The notes under the pieces: model-generated | What the model saw: only the letters and a program-made list of their open reading frames with translations | Told to the model about the DNA's origin: nothing | Databases searched by the model: none | Position numbers and translations under genes: made by a program | In this document: positions 53,524-63,439 of the stretch, one piece after another | Numbering within the stretch: the stretch's first letter is position 1 | How the letters are laid out: each line of letters starts with the position of its first letter | Source: Coriobacteriaceae bacterium | Lineage (GTDB): Bacteria > Actinomycetota > Coriobacteriia > Coriobacteriales > Coriobacteriaceae | Length of the DNA stretch: 64,000 bases | Reading direction: 5' to 3' | NCBI GenBank assembly: GCA_902364975.1 | Contig: CABJFQ010000004.1 | Span: 95,313 to 159,312, forward strand

Positions 53524-54972
53524 ATGGCAGAATCTCGTGCGGAGCGTAAGGCTCGTCGTGCTTTGATCGAGGCGGCTGAGGGGTCGGAGGAGAAAAAATC
53601 TTCTAAGAAATCCAAGCCATCTCAGGATGCGAAGGGTAAGTCGGCCAAAGGCAAGGTTAAGACCAAGCGTTCTGGCTCTCGTCACGGCGGGGATAAAGCG
53701 TCTCACGTTCGTTCCAAGGACTCACGCAAGGATTCGGCTCAGCCTGCGCGAAAGATCGGGGATCCCAAGTCGCCTTGTTCCATCATGCGGGCTTGTGGTG
53801 GGTGCACGGCGCTCAATCGTCCTTATAAGAAGCAATTGGCGACCAAGCAGGCTGCTATGGAGGAGCTGTTTGCTGAGCTCTGCGAGCGTGAGGGTATCGC
53901 CGTTGATCCTATTCGCGGTATGGGCGTCACCCTGGGCGACCCGGGTAAATATCCTGCGCCGCGTGGCTTTCGTCATAAAGCTGCCACTCCGTTTGCACCC
54001 GGTAAGGAGGGCACTGTCCGCTGTGGCTTTTTTGAGCGCGGCACGCACAAAATCGTCGCCGTACCCGAGTGTCCTGTCGAGGCGCCGGGTGCCCGTCAGA
54101 TTCTCAACGGCATCGCGCGCGAAGCTGAGCGGCTGCATATTCCCGCCTTTAATGAGGACAAGCATCTTGGTTTGCTTCGCTATGCCGTCGTCCGCTGCGG
54201 CTGGCGTACCGACCAAGTCATGGTTACGCTCGTGACCGCCCAGCGTGACTTACCGCATGCGCAGGAGTTCTTTGAGGCCGTCGCGGCGCTCGATCCGCAT
54301 ATCGTCACCGTCGCCCAAAATATCAACGGCCGTCCCGGTAACGCCATCTTGGGTGAGGAGACTCGTATCGTCTATGGCGCCGAGTGCATGCGCGACCAGC
54401 TGCTCGGTTGCGAATTCGATATCTCCCCTACCGCGTTCTATCAGACCAATCCGCAGCAGACCGAGCTGCTCTATCAGCTCGCGATTGACGGCATGGACCT
54501 GCAGCAGGGCGACATTCTCATGGACGCTTACTGCGGCAGCGGCACCATCGGCCTGTGCGCCGCGAAGGATGCCCAGAACAGGGGTGTTGGCATTATGCTG
54601 CTCGGCGTGGAGCGCAACCCGGCGGGCATTGCCGACGCACGTCGCAATGCCGAGCTCAACGGCCTCACCCGCAGCGCTTGGTTTATGGCCGACGACGCCA
54701 CCGATTACATCCTGGACGCCGCCGATAACAACGAGCGCGTTGACGTTCTCTCCATCGACCCGCCGCGCGCCGGCTCCACCCCCGAGTTCCTCGAGGCCGC
54801 CTGCGCGCTCAAGCCGCGCCGCATCACCTATATCAGCTGCAACCCCGTGACCCAAGAGCGCGACCTGCACCAGCTCCTCGACGGAGGCTATCGCCTGCTC
54901 AAGATCACGCCAGTCGACATGTTCCCCCATACCGACCACACCGAGACCGTCGCGGTCCTCGAGCGCCGCTAA
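53524..54972 (+). CDS. 23S rRNA (uracil-5-)-methyltransferase, RlmD/RumA type
   Basis: 482 residues from the ATG at 53524, after GTGGAG. The first 80 residues are a Lys/Arg/Ser-rich extension, unusual for the family and likely RNA-binding or disordered. An iron-sulfur cluster follows: C85, C91, C94 in CSIMRACGGC and a fourth Cys in AVPECPVEAP. Then come the SAM site DAYCGSGTIGLCAAKD, DPPRAGSTPEF and the catalytic Cys in YISCNPVTQERDL. It makes 5-methyluridine in rRNA (or tRNA; RlmC/RlmD/TrmA-like choice is not resolved). TRAM domain is absent or unclear. Confidence 0.9.
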   Translation: MAESRAERKARRALIEAAEGSEEKKSSKKSKPSQDAKGKSAKGKVKTKRSGSRHGGDKASHVRSKDSRKDSAQPARKIGDPKSPCSIMRACGGCTALNRPYKKQLATKQAAMEELFAELCEREGIAVDPIRGMGVTLGDPGKYPAPRGFRHKAATPFAPGKEGTVRCGFFERGTHKIVAVPECPVEAPGARQILNGIAREAERLHIPAFNEDKHLGLLRYAVVRCGWRTDQVMVTLVTAQRDLPHAQEFFEAVAALDPHIVTVAQNINGRPGNAILGEETRIVYGAECMRDQLLGCEFDISPTAFYQTNPQQTELLYQLAIDGMDLQQGDILMDAYCGSGTIGLCAAKDAQNRGVGIMLLGVERNPAGIADARRNAELNGLTRSAWFMADDATDYILDAADNNERVDVLSIDPPRAGSTPEFLEAACALKPRRITYISCNPVTQERDLHQLLDGGYRLLKITPVDMFPHTDHTETVAVLERR

Positions 54973-54981
54973 CCCACCCCA

Positions 54982-55012
54982 GTAGATTTTTGGGACATGC
55001 CTTAAAATCTAC
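54982..55012. repeat. GGGAC-core palindrome after rlmD
   Basis: GTAGATTTT/AAAATCTAC arms around TGGGACATGCCTT. Confidence 0.75.
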
Positions 55013-55020
55013 CGGCACAA

Positions 55021-55054
55021 GAAAGGGGGCGGCCCGTCTGGACCGCCCCCTTTC
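55021..55054. terminator. Bidirectional terminator
   Basis: GAAAGGGGGCGG/CCGCCCCCTTTC hairpin between convergent rlmD and the PHP gene. Confidence 0.9.
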
Positions 55055-55072
55055 GTTGAATATATGAGCCCG

Positions 55073-55894
55073 TTACATGCTCTTGCGCAGGTCACACACG
55101 CCGGCTGCCGCCATCTCGCGCAGCAGCGTCTCGCGGTCGCGCGTCACGATCAGATCCAGCGGGAAGTGAATCTCATCGAGCATCTTGCGCGCCTGGTCGA
55201 GCTTGCCAATTGCCATACCAATGTGCGCGTCGGTCGAGACGCCAATCCCCACGCCCAGTTCGGCGCAGCGCTCGGCAATCTTGCGACAAGCGCCCCAATG
55301 CTCGGCATCGGTACCATGCTCAAGACTATGGTTGTTAATCTCGATAATCTTGTGCTTGGCCTTTGCCGCCAACAACACCTCATCGATATCAAAGGAAACA
55401 CCCGAGCGACCCGTGTGGCCCAGCATAAACACTTTGGGGTGCTCCAGGGCATTGATGTACATCTCGGTTGTCTGGGCGAGCGTCGCGCCTTCGGCAAACT
55501 GCGGGTTATGCACGCTTGCCACCAAATAATCCAAATTACGCGTCACCAAATCGAACAGCGAATGCTCACGACTATACGAATCGCCGGCGATATCGAGCGA
55601 AACGGGAATGTCCTCGCCAAACAAGCTGCCGTCCAGTGAAACGATATCGGCCTCGGCGCCGCGAAGCACCAGCACGCCGCTCCAAATGCGCGGCCAGATA
55701 TCCTGGTTAATAAAGAATTGGAAACTGCGCAGGTCATTGGGACAAGGCGTAACCATCGAGCTTAAATGATCGGCTGAACCGAGCACCTGAAGGCCGCGCT
55801 CTGCCGCCCAATAGATGTTCTCCTCGATGGTTGAGTACGCATGCGCAGAGAACATCGTATGAGTATGAATATCACAAGAAAGAAGGTAGGGCAT
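55073..55894 (-). CDS. PHP-domain phosphatase (YcdX type)
   Basis: 273 residues from the ATG at 55894, after AAGGAG. PHP metal-site motifs: CDIHTHTMFSAHAYST, GSADHLSS, LRGAEADIVSLDG, YLVASVHNP, MLGHTGRSG, IEINNHSLEHGT and VSTDAHIG. These match YcdX-like trinuclear metal phosphatases in the cytoplasm; the substrate is not deducible. TACAAT near 55941-55936 fits a -10 box. It stands alone, convergent with rlmD. Confidence 0.92.
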   Translation of the reverse strand: MPYLLSCDIHTHTMFSAHAYSTIEENIYWAAERGLQVLGSADHLSSMVTPCPNDLRSFQFFINQDIWPRIWSGVLVLRGAEADIVSLDGSLFGEDIPVSLDIAGDSYSREHSLFDLVTRNLDYLVASVHNPQFAEGATLAQTTEMYINALEHPKVFMLGHTGRSGVSFDIDEVLLAAKAKHKIIEINNHSLEHGTDAEHWGACRKIAERCAELGVGIGVSTDAHIGMAIGKLDQARKMLDEIHFPLDLIVTRDRETLLREMAAAGVCDLRKSM

Positions 55895-55994
55895 CGGGTC
55901 TCCTTGTCCAGTATGGCCGTCGCGTATATTCATTGTACGCATAGCTTTCGGCAGTCGTAAAACTGCTTCATCCCAATCACACAACGGCATAAAC

Positions 55995-56025
55995 AACGGG
56001 GTCTGGCTTAGCACCAAACCCCGTT
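55995..56025 (-). terminator. Terminator of the aminotransferase gene
   Basis: AACGGGGT...TGG/CCA...ACCCCGTT hairpin after the stop at 56054. Confidence 0.8.
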
Positions 56026-56053
56026 TCACGTAAAACATTGCAAGCAGAGCGCT

Positions 56054-57244
56054 TTACTTTCGACGATATTCGTCGGCCAGTTGCTTCCAGGCAGACAACG
56101 AATTGACGATGGTCTCGTAGCTCACACAGTAGCCAATGCGGAACCAGCCCGGCATGCCAAAGCTATCCGAAGGCACCGCGAGCAGCTCATACTTCTTCGC
56201 GCGCTCGCAGAAAGCGTTCGCATCGGGCTCCAGCGCCTTCACCCACAGGTAGAATGCACCATCCGGCTCAACATAGGTGTAGCCGTACTCCGCCAGCGCA
56301 TCGGTAAGCGCCGTGCGGTTGCGTGCATAGGCCTCAACGTCACTCGGCTCATCGATGCAATCAATAATCACGCGCTGGAAGAGCGCCGGAGCGCACACGA
56401 AGCCCAGCGTACGGGCGGCACCGGCAACGGCGGGCATTAGACGAGCTGCCTGAGGATTCGTATTGGGAACCAGGATCCACCCGACGCGCTCGCCCGGTAG
56501 CGAAAGCGACTTGGAATACGAGTAGCACACGATGGTGTGCTCGTAGATCGAAGGCACCCAAGGCACCTCGGCGCCATAGACAATCTCGCGATACGGCTCA
56601 TCCGAGATAAGCATGATCGGATTCTCGGGATCGCGCCTGGCGTTGACCTCGCGTAAAACATTGGCCAGTCGCGTCAGGGTATCGCGCGTATACACGGCGC
56701 CCGTCGGGTTATTCGGTGAGTCGATGATGACAGCTGCCGTCTTGTCGGTAATCGCCTTGAGCACGTTATCCACGCTCAGCTGGAACGTATCTTCATCGGC
56801 GAGCGCCTCGACACACGTACAGCCGGCCTTCTCAATCCACACGCGATACTCCGGGAAGTACGGGGCGATAACAATGACCTCGTCACCCGGGTTCGTAACG
56901 GCATTGAGCGTGCAGGTGAGCGAAGCCGCCGCGCCCACGGTCATAAAGACATCCTTGCCCTCATAGCTCGTACCGAAGCGACGGTTAAGAGACTCAGCCA
57001 CGGCGGTACGGCACTGCGGCAGGCCCGGAGCGGGCGTATAACCGTGCAGCTGGTCACTCGGCAGTTCAAGCGCCTTTTTGATGGACTCCGCGACGGCAGC
57101 GGGAGCAGGAACGCTCGGGTTGCCCAGCGAGAAATCGAACACGTTTTCCGCGCCGATTTGCGCCTTGCGCTCAAGGCCATAGCTAAAGATCTCGCGGATG
57201 ATGGAACTTTCCGCACCGCGAGCAAACATAGTTTCGTTGATCAT
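56054..57244 (-). CDS. Class I/II PLP aminotransferase (aspartate aminotransferase-like)
   Basis: 396 residues from the ATG at 57244, after AAAGGGG. Fold-type I: NPSVPAPAAVAESI, GYTPAPGLPQCRTAVAESL, DSPNNPTGAVY, ISDEPYREIVYG and the PLP-lysine segment SYSKSLSLPGERVGW, with GWFRIGYCVS near the end. It transfers an amino group from an amino acid to an oxo acid; Asp/aromatic substrate choice is not clear from sequence. Upstream is the 57308-57361 palindrome. Confidence 0.92.
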   Translation of the reverse strand: MINETMFARGAESSIIREIFSYGLERKAQIGAENVFDFSLGNPSVPAPAAVAESIKKALELPSDQLHGYTPAPGLPQCRTAVAESLNRRFGTSYEGKDVFMTVGAAASLTCTLNAVTNPGDEVIVIAPYFPEYRVWIEKAGCTCVEALADEDTFQLSVDNVLKAITDKTAAVIIDSPNNPTGAVYTRDTLTRLANVLREVNARRDPENPIMLISDEPYREIVYGAEVPWVPSIYEHTIVCYSYSKSLSLPGERVGWILVPNTNPQAARLMPAVAGAARTLGFVCAPALFQRVIIDCIDEPSDVEAYARNRTALTDALAEYGYTYVEPDGAFYLWVKALEPDANAFCERAKKYELLAVPSDSFGMPGWFRIGYCVSYETIVNSLSAWKQLADEYRRK

Positions 57245-57307
57245 CTGTTCCCCTTTCGCATAGGCGGTATTGTACGCTTTAGTCGGGCGAAGTGCCGCAG
57301 CAATGTT

Positions 57308-57361
57308 GATTGGGGACAGACTTAAATGCGTGAAAACGCTCATTTAAGTCTGTCCCCAATC
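57308..57361. repeat. GGGGAC-arm palindrome (21-bp perfect arms)
   Basis: 57308-57328 (GATTGGGGACAGACTTAAAT plus G) and 57341-57361 are perfect complements around a 12-base loop. It lies between ftsH's terminator and the aminotransferase start. Confidence 0.88.
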
Positions 57362-57370
57362 GATGAAGAA

Positions 57371-57402
57371 AAAGCCTCCGCGGGTTTCCCCGCGGAGGCT
57401 TT
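57371..57402 (-). terminator. Terminator of tilS-hpt-ftsH operon
   Basis: AAAGCCTCCGCGGG/CCCGCGGAGGCTTT, four-base loop, then T-rich sequence on the minus strand. Confidence 0.93.
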
Positions 57403-57413
57403 CACTGCAAGAA

Positions 57414-59552
57414 CTATTTGTCGGCGTCGGTGTTGCCATCAGCGTTGACGGCATCGCCATCGCCAGCATCATCGGATGCGGCTTCGGCATCCTCCTGCAT
57501 GGCCGCCTGCGCAAAAGCCGCGGCATCGGCCGCCAGCTCCTCCTCGCTCATGCGAGGCGTGCGCTTCTTGGTCGGCATGCCGGCCGCCTTGGCATTGCGC
57601 TCCTCCTTGGCCGCCAGGATATCGCCCTCGCGCTCAAGGTAGGCATCCCACCCGTTGTCGAGCAGGGCGTTCACGGCGTCGCCTTCGACGGTCTCGCGCT
57701 CAAGCAGCACCTTCGCCATCAGATCGAGCTGATCACGACGGGCATCCAAAATCTCGACCGCACGGCGATGGGCCTCGCGCATGATGCGCTGAACCTCGAT
57801 ATCGATGCGGCGCGCCGTCTCCTCGGAGTAATCCTGGTGATCGGCGTAATCGCGGCCCAGGAACACCTGATGTTGCGCCTCGCCAAACACTTGCGTGCCC
57901 AGCTCCTCGCTCATGCCCAGGCGCGTGACCATCTCGCGCGCCATCTTGGTTGCGCGCTCCAGATCGTTGCTCGCGCCCGACGTGATGTCGTCGCACATGA
58001 GCTCCTCGGCAACGCGACCGCCCAAGAACACGGCGAGCTCGTCGAGCATCTCGTTCTTGGTCTTGAGGAAGTGATCCTCCTGCGGAAGCTGCAGCGTGTA
58101 GCCCAGAGCCTGGCCGCGGCTGACAATCGAAATCTTATGAACCGGATCGGAATGCTCCAGGATGTGGCCCACCAGGGCGTGACCGCTCTCGTGGTAGGCA
58201 ATCGTGGTGCGCTCGGCCTCGGTCATCACGCGACCCTTGCGCTGCGGACCGGCAATCACGCGCTCCATCGACTCCTCGACCTCGTCCATCGAGATCACGG
58301 AACGATGGCGGCGGGCAGCCAGCAGCGCAGACTCGTTGAGCAGATTTGCCAGATCGGCGCCGGTGAAGCCAACGGTCATCTGGGCGAGCTTCTCAAACTT
58401 CACGTCCTCGTCCATCGGCTTGTTCTCGGCATGCACGCGCAAGATCTGCTCGCGGCCCTTCACATCCGGACGGTCGACCGTAACCTGACGGTCAAAACGA
58501 CCGGGACGCAGCAATGCCGGATCCAGGATATCGGGACGGTTGGTCGCGGCGATCAGGATGACCGACTCGCTTTCCTCAAAACCGTCCATCTCGACCAGCA
58601 GCTGGTTGAGCGTCTGCTCGCGCTCGTCGTGACCGCCGCCCAAGCCAGCTCCGCGCTGACGTCCCACGGCATCGATCTCGTCAATAAAGATGATTGACGG
58701 AGCCTGAGACTTGGCCTCCTTAAAAAGGTCGCGCACGCGGCTGGCGCCGACACCCACGAACATCTCGACAAAGTCGGAACCCGAGATGCTAAAGAACGGC
58801 ACGCCCGCCTCGCCGGCGACGGCCTTGGCCAGCAGGGTTTTACCGGTACCCGGAGGGCCAACCAGCAACACGCCGCGCGGAATCTTGGCGCCCAGCTTGC
58901 GATAGCGGTCCGGATCGCTCAAAAAGTCGCGAATCTCCTCGAGCTCCTCGACTGCCTCGTCCACACCGGCAGCATCCTCAAACTTGACCTTGGGGCGCGT
59001 TGCCTCGTTGGTCTTGGCGTTGGTCTTGCCAAACTGCATGTTCCTGTTGTTGGCGCCCATCATCTGGCGCATAAAGTAGAACATGATGGCGATCAGGGCG
59101 ATCGTCGGAAGCACGCTCATCGCCAAGTCGCCCCAAAAATCGGGGTCATTGGTGTTGACGATGTACTTGGTATCGGGGTGCTCCGCCATAAGCTCGGCAA
59201 GCGAATCGGAGCCGACATAGGTCGAGGAGAAGCTCTTGAGCTCGCTCGTGTCACCCTTGTCCTTTTTCGTCTTCCAGTAATGACCCGCCACGCTTCCGTC
59301 TTGAACCGTATAGGTCAAATCTTCGACGCGATCCTGCTTAATGGCGTTAACCATCTCGCTCGTCGCGAGCTTTACGGTATTGCTGGAATTGGCAAAGCCG
59401 GAGCCCATGTTAAAGAAGGCGTAGCCCAGAAGCGCGCAAGCCAAAATAAAATACAGCCAGCCCGTACGCGTGGGCTTCTTGCCTCCGGGCATCCCCGGGA
59501 TCTTAGGCTCCCGGGGAGTCTGGGAATTGTTATCGTTACGGTCGTCGGGCAT
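57414..59552 (-). CDS. ftsH: ATP-dependent zinc metalloprotease FtsH
   Basis: 712 residues. TM1 about 31-48, an external domain, TM2 about 140-158, then AAA+ (Walker A GPPGTGKT, Walker [12 protein letters not shown], pore motif [32 protein letters not shown]) and M41 protease with zinc site HESGH and [10 protein letters not shown]. The C-terminal tail of about 60 residues is acidic (Asp/Ala/Glu). Membrane quality control; degrades damaged membrane proteins. Start lies only 1 base from the hpt stop, hence coupled. Confidence 0.97.
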   Translation of the reverse strand: MPDDRNDNNSQTPREPKIPGMPGGKKPTRTGWLYFILACALLGYAFFNMGSGFANSSNTVKLATSEMVNAIKQDRVEDLTYTVQDGSVAGHYWKTKKDKGDTSELKSFSSTYVGSDSLAELMAEHPDTKYIVNTNDPDFWGDLAMSVLPTIALIAIMFYFMRQMMGANNRNMQFGKTNAKTNEATRPKVKFEDAAGVDEAVEELEEIRDFLSDPDRYRKLGAKIPRGVLLVGPPGTGKTLLAKAVAGEAGVPFFSISGSDFVEMFVGVGASRVRDLFKEAKSQAPSIIFIDEIDAVGRQRGAGLGGGHDEREQTLNQLLVEMDGFEESESVILIAATNRPDILDPALLRPGRFDRQVTVDRPDVKGREQILRVHAENKPMDEDVKFEKLAQMTVGFTGADLANLLNESALLAARRHRSVISMDEVEESMERVIAGPQRKGRVMTEAERTTIAYHESGHALVGHILEHSDPVHKISIVSRGQALGYTLQLPQEDHFLKTKNEMLDELAVFLGGRVAEELMCDDITSGASNDLERATKMAREMVTRLGMSEELGTQVFGEAQHQVFLGRDYADHQDYSEETARRIDIEVQRIMREAHRRAVEILDARRDQLDLMAKVLLERETVEGDAVNALLDNGWDAYLEREGDILAAKEERNAKAAGMPTKKRTPRMSEEELAADAAAFAQAAMQEDAEAASDDAGDGDAVNADGNTDADK

Positions 59553-59553
59553 C

Positions 59554-60102
59554 TTACGAATAAACCTCCGGTTTCAAAATGCCCAGATACGGAAGGTTAC
59601 GATAGCGCTCGGCATAGTCGAGGCCGTAGCCCACCACAAAGGCATCGGGGCAATGGGTTCCAACATACTTGGGCGTGACGGCCGAGGTACGGTCCTCAAC
59701 GTCCTTCCACAGGAAGGCGGCAACCTCCAGCGAAGCGGGCTTGCGGCTCTCGAGGTTCTTCATCAGATACTTGAGCGTCAGGCCCGAGTCCAGAATGTCC
59801 TCGACGATCAGCACGTCGCGACCGCGGATGTCGATATCCAGGTCCTTAATGATACGCACGATGCCCGAGGACTTCACACCGTCGCCATAGCTCGAAACGG
59901 CCATGAAATCGATGTTGGTCGGCAGCTCGATCTTGCGCATCAGGTCGCCCATAAAGACCACGGCGCCGCGCAGGACCGCAATCAGCACCAGATCCTTACC
60001 CGCGTAGTCGCGAGTAATCTGCTCGCCTAGGCGAGAGACGATACCGTCGATATCCTCCTGCGTAAACAGAACCTTCTCGATATCCGGATGTTGAGAAGCC
60101 AT
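59554..60102 (-). CDS. hpt: Hypoxanthine phosphoribosyltransferase
   Basis: 182 residues from the ATG at 60102, after AAGAAAGGG. PRTase fold with the PRPP loop VLIVEDILDSGLTLKYLM, VLIAVLRGAVVFMGDL and FVVGYGLDYAERYRNLPYLG. Salvages hypoxanthine/guanine with PRPP to IMP/GMP. Placed between tilS and ftsH, the standard order in Gram-positive bacteria. Confidence 0.96.
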   Translation of the reverse strand: MASQHPDIEKVLFTQEDIDGIVSRLGEQITRDYAGKDLVLIAVLRGAVVFMGDLMRKIELPTNIDFMAVSSYGDGVKSSGIVRIIKDLDIDIRGRDVLIVEDILDSGLTLKYLMKNLESRKPASLEVAAFLWKDVEDRTSAVTPKYVGTHCPDAFVVGYGLDYAERYRNLPYLGILKPEVYS

Positions 60103-60249
60103 GACAACCCTTTCTTGTGCTTATCGCCCACACACCGCCGTATGGACGCGAACTTCACATTCTAGCAGCGCACGGGGTATATTTTCCAGCCCGTACGCCA
60201 TCAGCGCGGGAATACCGTCAACGTCGCACAGAATAGCTGGCGTGGGACG

Positions 60250-61791
60250 CTATTCCGCATCGACCACGCGGAGCAGATATGCCACGCGCGTTGCGGCCGT
60301 GCACTTAAAACGCTCGTCCGCGCGAACTCCGGCGACCCATACCACGGCACCTCCCGGAGCCGTTCTCACCACAGGAACGCCTGCGCGCTCAGAAACGGGA
60401 ATACGAGCCTCGTTCAGCAGGTCTGACACTTTCTTGCTTCGGCCGTTCATCCCCAACGGGCACATCACATCTCCCGGTGCGGGACCGTCCACCCACAGGC
60501 GCGCCAATCGCGCCTCGGCAGGGATCTCGCCACGCGAGCCCGCCAGGATCCGCTCACTATCGCTGTCGGCAAAACCCAGGGCAGCCGCGTCTACCAAAGC
60601 TGTCACTTCCCCGGCAGCCGCAAGCTCACGGGCGCGGCGCACGATATCGCATCCCGGTTCAACGGCCATCGGCTCTGCGACCAGCACACGTCCCCCGCCC
60701 AACGGCAAACGACCGGGTACGGTAACCCAGTCCGCGACCAGGCCCTCGCGAGCCACCGGCGCCTTAAACGCCAGCATGCCAAACTCAATGCGTGCGTCAA
60801 TCCCCGCCGGAAGCGTGACCGAGCCGGCGCCCTCGGCAACGCAGGAAAGGACTCGCTCCACATGTCGCATCTCTGGACGAGCGTCCGGATCGATGCGTTT
60901 AATCGCCAGTCTCACGATGCGCCGCGCGATTACCACCTCAGCCGCGGCCAGTCGACGAGCGTCAAGGACCAGTGCACCCGCCGCCTCCTTACGCAGGCAG
61001 CTTCGGAACGCCTGTGCGGAAAGCTGGGAAAGAAAGGCATCCTCATCGCCTAAGATCTCGCAGGCGGCGCCAATCGTCTTACAGACGCTCGCGTTGCGCT
61101 GCGCCACCACCGGCATCACCCGATGGCGCACATAGTTGCGCAAGTACGAAACGTCCTCGTTGCTTTCATCTTCACGCCACGGTTGACCATGCACCTGCAG
61201 ATAGCCTACGAGCTCATCATGAGTCAGGTCGAGCAAGGGACGCACCACGATATTCCTCCGGCGAGGTATGCTCGATAGACCAGCGGGCCCCGAACCCTTA
61301 ATCGCGTTCATCAAAAACGTTTCCGCGCGATCCGAAGACGTGTGCGCGGTGCAGATACGAGCCGCCGTTCGCGGTGCCCCCGTCTGGGCGCAGAGCTCGC
61401 GAACATACCTTCGCGCCGCGGCATAGCGCACCTCGCGGGCAGCCGCCTCGATATTGCCCGATTCATCATCAAAATAGGCATGCTCAACACACAGCGGTAG
61501 ACCATATTGCGCGCAGAGCTCACGCACGAAGGCCTCGTCGCCATCGGATGCCTCCCCGCGCAGATGATGGTTCACATGCAGCACGTGCAGTCGCTCGCGC
61601 GCGATGGGGGCCACACCACGCCCATCCAGAATATCCAACTTTGATGTGCACGCCATAAGGAGCAAAGCCGTCGAGTCCGCACCACCTGATACCATGAGCA
61701 CCACGGGGGCAGCCGTCTGCCGCGTTGCCAAGGCTTTATCATCAGCCCACGATGCAGCATGGTGTCCATAATGCTGAGATACCGTTGGCAT
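60250..61791 (-). CDS. tilS: tRNA(Ile)-lysidine synthase
   Basis: 513 residues from the ATG at 61791, after GGAGGAAG. N-type ATPase PP-loop VLMVSGGADSTALL, HVNHHLRGEASDGDEAFV, EAAAREVRYAAAR, TAHTSSDRAETFLM and RPLLDLTHDEL are all family motifs. A long C-terminal part has the TilS substrate-binding and DUF-like domains. Makes lysidine at position 34 of the tRNA-Ile that reads AUA, changing both charging and codon choice. First gene of the operon. Confidence 0.95.
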   Translation of the reverse strand: MPTVSQHYGHHAASWADDKALATRQTAAPVVLMVSGGADSTALLLMACTSKLDILDGRGVAPIARERLHVLHVNHHLRGEASDGDEAFVRELCAQYGLPLCVEHAYFDDESGNIEAAAREVRYAAARRYVRELCAQTGAPRTAARICTAHTSSDRAETFLMNAIKGSGPAGLSSIPRRRNIVVRPLLDLTHDELVGYLQVHGQPWREDESNEDVSYLRNYVRHRVMPVVAQRNASVCKTIGAACEILGDEDAFLSQLSAQAFRSCLRKEAAGALVLDARRLAAAEVVIARRIVRLAIKRIDPDARPEMRHVERVLSCVAEGAGSVTLPAGIDARIEFGMLAFKAPVAREGLVADWVTVPGRLPLGGGRVLVAEPMAVEPGCDIVRRARELAAAGEVTALVDAAALGFADSDSERILAGSRGEIPAEARLARLWVDGPAPGDVMCPLGMNGRSKKVSDLLNEARIPVSERAGVPVVRTAPGGAVVWVAGVRADERFKCTAATRVAYLLRVVDAE

Positions 61792-61839
61792 TTGCTTCCT
61801 CCTCTATTCGTTCGCACCCATTGTATCCTTTGGAATCTT

Positions 61840-62649
61840 ATGTCTCGCCTGCACCTTCATATCCTCGGCAGTGGCTCTAAAGGCAACTGCGCACTCATCG
61901 AGGGCCCGCAGGGGCTCATTATGGTCGATGACGGACTGTCTCGCCGCGAGACATTAAAGCGCATGGCAGAACTGGGGCTCTCGGCAGACAACGTCTCGGC
62001 TCTTCTCATTACTCATGAGCATAGCGATCACATCAAGGGCCTCGATGTCTGGTGCAAGCACTGGCACGGCCCCCTCTTTGCCAGCAGGGGCACTCTTTCG
62101 AGCAAAGAAAATCTTTCGCATTTGCTTGTCGAGGAATTCGATCCCGGTGACGCCCTATCCATTGCCGGCATCCACGTGCAAACCTACTCAACATCACACG
62201 ATGTCATCAATCCGGTCGGCTATCGATTCAATGCTCTCGATGATTCCATTGGGTTTGCCACCGACACCGGAGAGCTATCGAGCCAAGCCATGAACACCCT
62301 CAAAGATTGTCGAGTCCTCGCGCTCGAAAGCAACCACGATGTGGCCATGCTGCGCGAGGGAGAATATCCCCGCTTTCTTCAGGAGCGCATCCTGTCTGCA
62401 AGGGGACACCTCTCCAATGGTCAAGCCGCCGAAGCCGCGCGCGAACTTGTTACCGATCGCACCGAACAGCTCATTGCCATGCATATCAGCCAAGATAACA
62501 ATCGTCCGAGCCTTACCGTTAAAAGCTATGCCAAAGCTCTGGCCGCAACCCTGGATGACGAGGTCGGCAGCTCCGCAACCCTTCTCCAAGGATCGCGAAA
62601 ACTCTCGATACGCCCTGCGAGTCAGTATCAGCCGGCAACCATTCAATAG
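61840..62649 (+). CDS. MBL-fold metallohydrolase (YycJ/WalJ type)
   Basis: 269 residues from the ATG at 61840; the frame is open upstream but MSRLHLHILGSGSKGNC is the family start. Metallo-beta-lactamase motif ITHEHSDHIKGL gives the first metal ligands; further: STSHDVINPVGY, FATDTGELS, ALESNHD and GHLSNGQAAEAA. YycJ-type proteins are predicted 5'-3' nucleases, linked to DNA repair or cell-wall control; here it is not with walRK. It is divergent from tilS by about 50 bp. The ribosome site is weak (TTTGGA). Confidence 0.9.
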   Translation: MSRLHLHILGSGSKGNCALIEGPQGLIMVDDGLSRRETLKRMAELGLSADNVSALLITHEHSDHIKGLDVWCKHWHGPLFASRGTLSSKENLSHLLVEEFDPGDALSIAGIHVQTYSTSHDVINPVGYRFNALDDSIGFATDTGELSSQAMNTLKDCRVLALESNHDVAMLREGEYPRFLQERILSARGHLSNGQAAEAARELVTDRTEQLIAMHISQDNNRPSLTVKSYAKALAATLDDEVGSSATLLQGSRKLSIRPASQYQPATIQ

Positions 62650-62657
62650 ACTGTCCT

Positions 62658-62705
62658 AGACAGCAAAAGGGGCCGAGAATCGCTTCCCAGCCCCTTTTGC
62701 TGTCT
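62658..62705. terminator. Bidirectional terminator
   Basis: 15-base perfect arms AGACAGCAAAAGGGG and complement, between convergent MBL and hsp20 genes. Confidence 0.9.
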
Positions 62706-62731
62706 TTTAATAGCGCAGAACACCAACGAAG

Positions 62732-63163
62732 TTAGTCGATGGAGATCTTCGTAACGTTCTTCTTCTCGACGATCTTGGGAACCGTAACGGTCAGGATGCC
62801 GTCAGCGTACTTAGCCGAGAGGCCCTCGCTCGAAGCGTCCTTTAGATACACGCCGCGCGTCGCGCTGTACGAGCTAAACTCCTTCTGCAGGAAGTTCTTG
62901 CCCTCGTTCTCCTCGTCCTCCACAACGTTCACGCTAATCGACAGGCGGCCCTCGTTAAGCTCAACGTCGATATCATCCTTAGCGACGCCGGTCAGATAGG
63001 CCTTGACCTCATAACCATCGCCCTTGTCCTCAACGTCAACGGGGAACGCCTTGGAAGCAATCGAGTTGTTTGCAAGATCGGTCATATCATCAAACAGATC
63101 GAACAGCGAGCTAGCAGAAGGACGAACGCCAAAAACCGAACGATAAGGAACCATGCTTGCCAT
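62732..63163 (-). CDS. Small heat-shock protein (Hsp20/alpha-crystallin)
   Basis: 143 residues from the ATG at 63163, after AAAAGGAG. Alpha-crystallin core: PVDVEDKGDGYEVKAYLTGV, DDIDVELNEGRLSISV, the GVYLKDAS loop, AKYADGILTVTVPK and the C-terminal IXI-like tail VTKISID. Holds unfolding proteins without ATP. Two related TTGAGTCAA-like sites upstream may be bound by a heat-shock regulator. Confidence 0.94.
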   Translation of the reverse strand: MASMVPYRSVFGVRPSASSLFDLFDDMTDLANNSIASKAFPVDVEDKGDGYEVKAYLTGVAKDDIDVELNEGRLSISVNVVEDEENEGKNFLQKEFSSYSATRGVYLKDASSEGLSAKYADGILTVTVPKIVEKKNVTKISID

Positions 63164-63275
63164 GTTTACCACTCCTTTTAGGACTGCCGAGCCATCTTCT
63201 AGGTGACTGGGACTTCTTTTGACGCTCATATATATGCCCACACAGTGCTTATATATACATTGGCTATAAAGTTTT

Positions 63276-63319
63276 TTGAGTCAAGTACTATAAGCATATC
63301 TAAGTGTAATTGACTCAGG
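63276..63319 (-). promoter_or_regulatory. Candidate heat-shock operator pair upstream of hsp20
   Basis: TTGAGTCAA (63276-63284) and TTGACTCAG (63310-63318) lie 34 bp apart upstream of hsp20. TTGAGT-type half-sites resemble actinobacterial HspR (HAIR) sites, but the canonical CTTGAGT-N7-ACTCAAG is not present. Confidence 0.35.
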
Positions 63320-63439
63320 TTTTAGTAAGGTTAAGGTTCTTTGAACCAGAGCTTAAATAACGAGTATGTTCGCAGCTACAAATAACAAGGGGCTTACAAT
63401 GAGCGCGTACACGTTGTTGGTAACGAGCTAAAGGGCATC

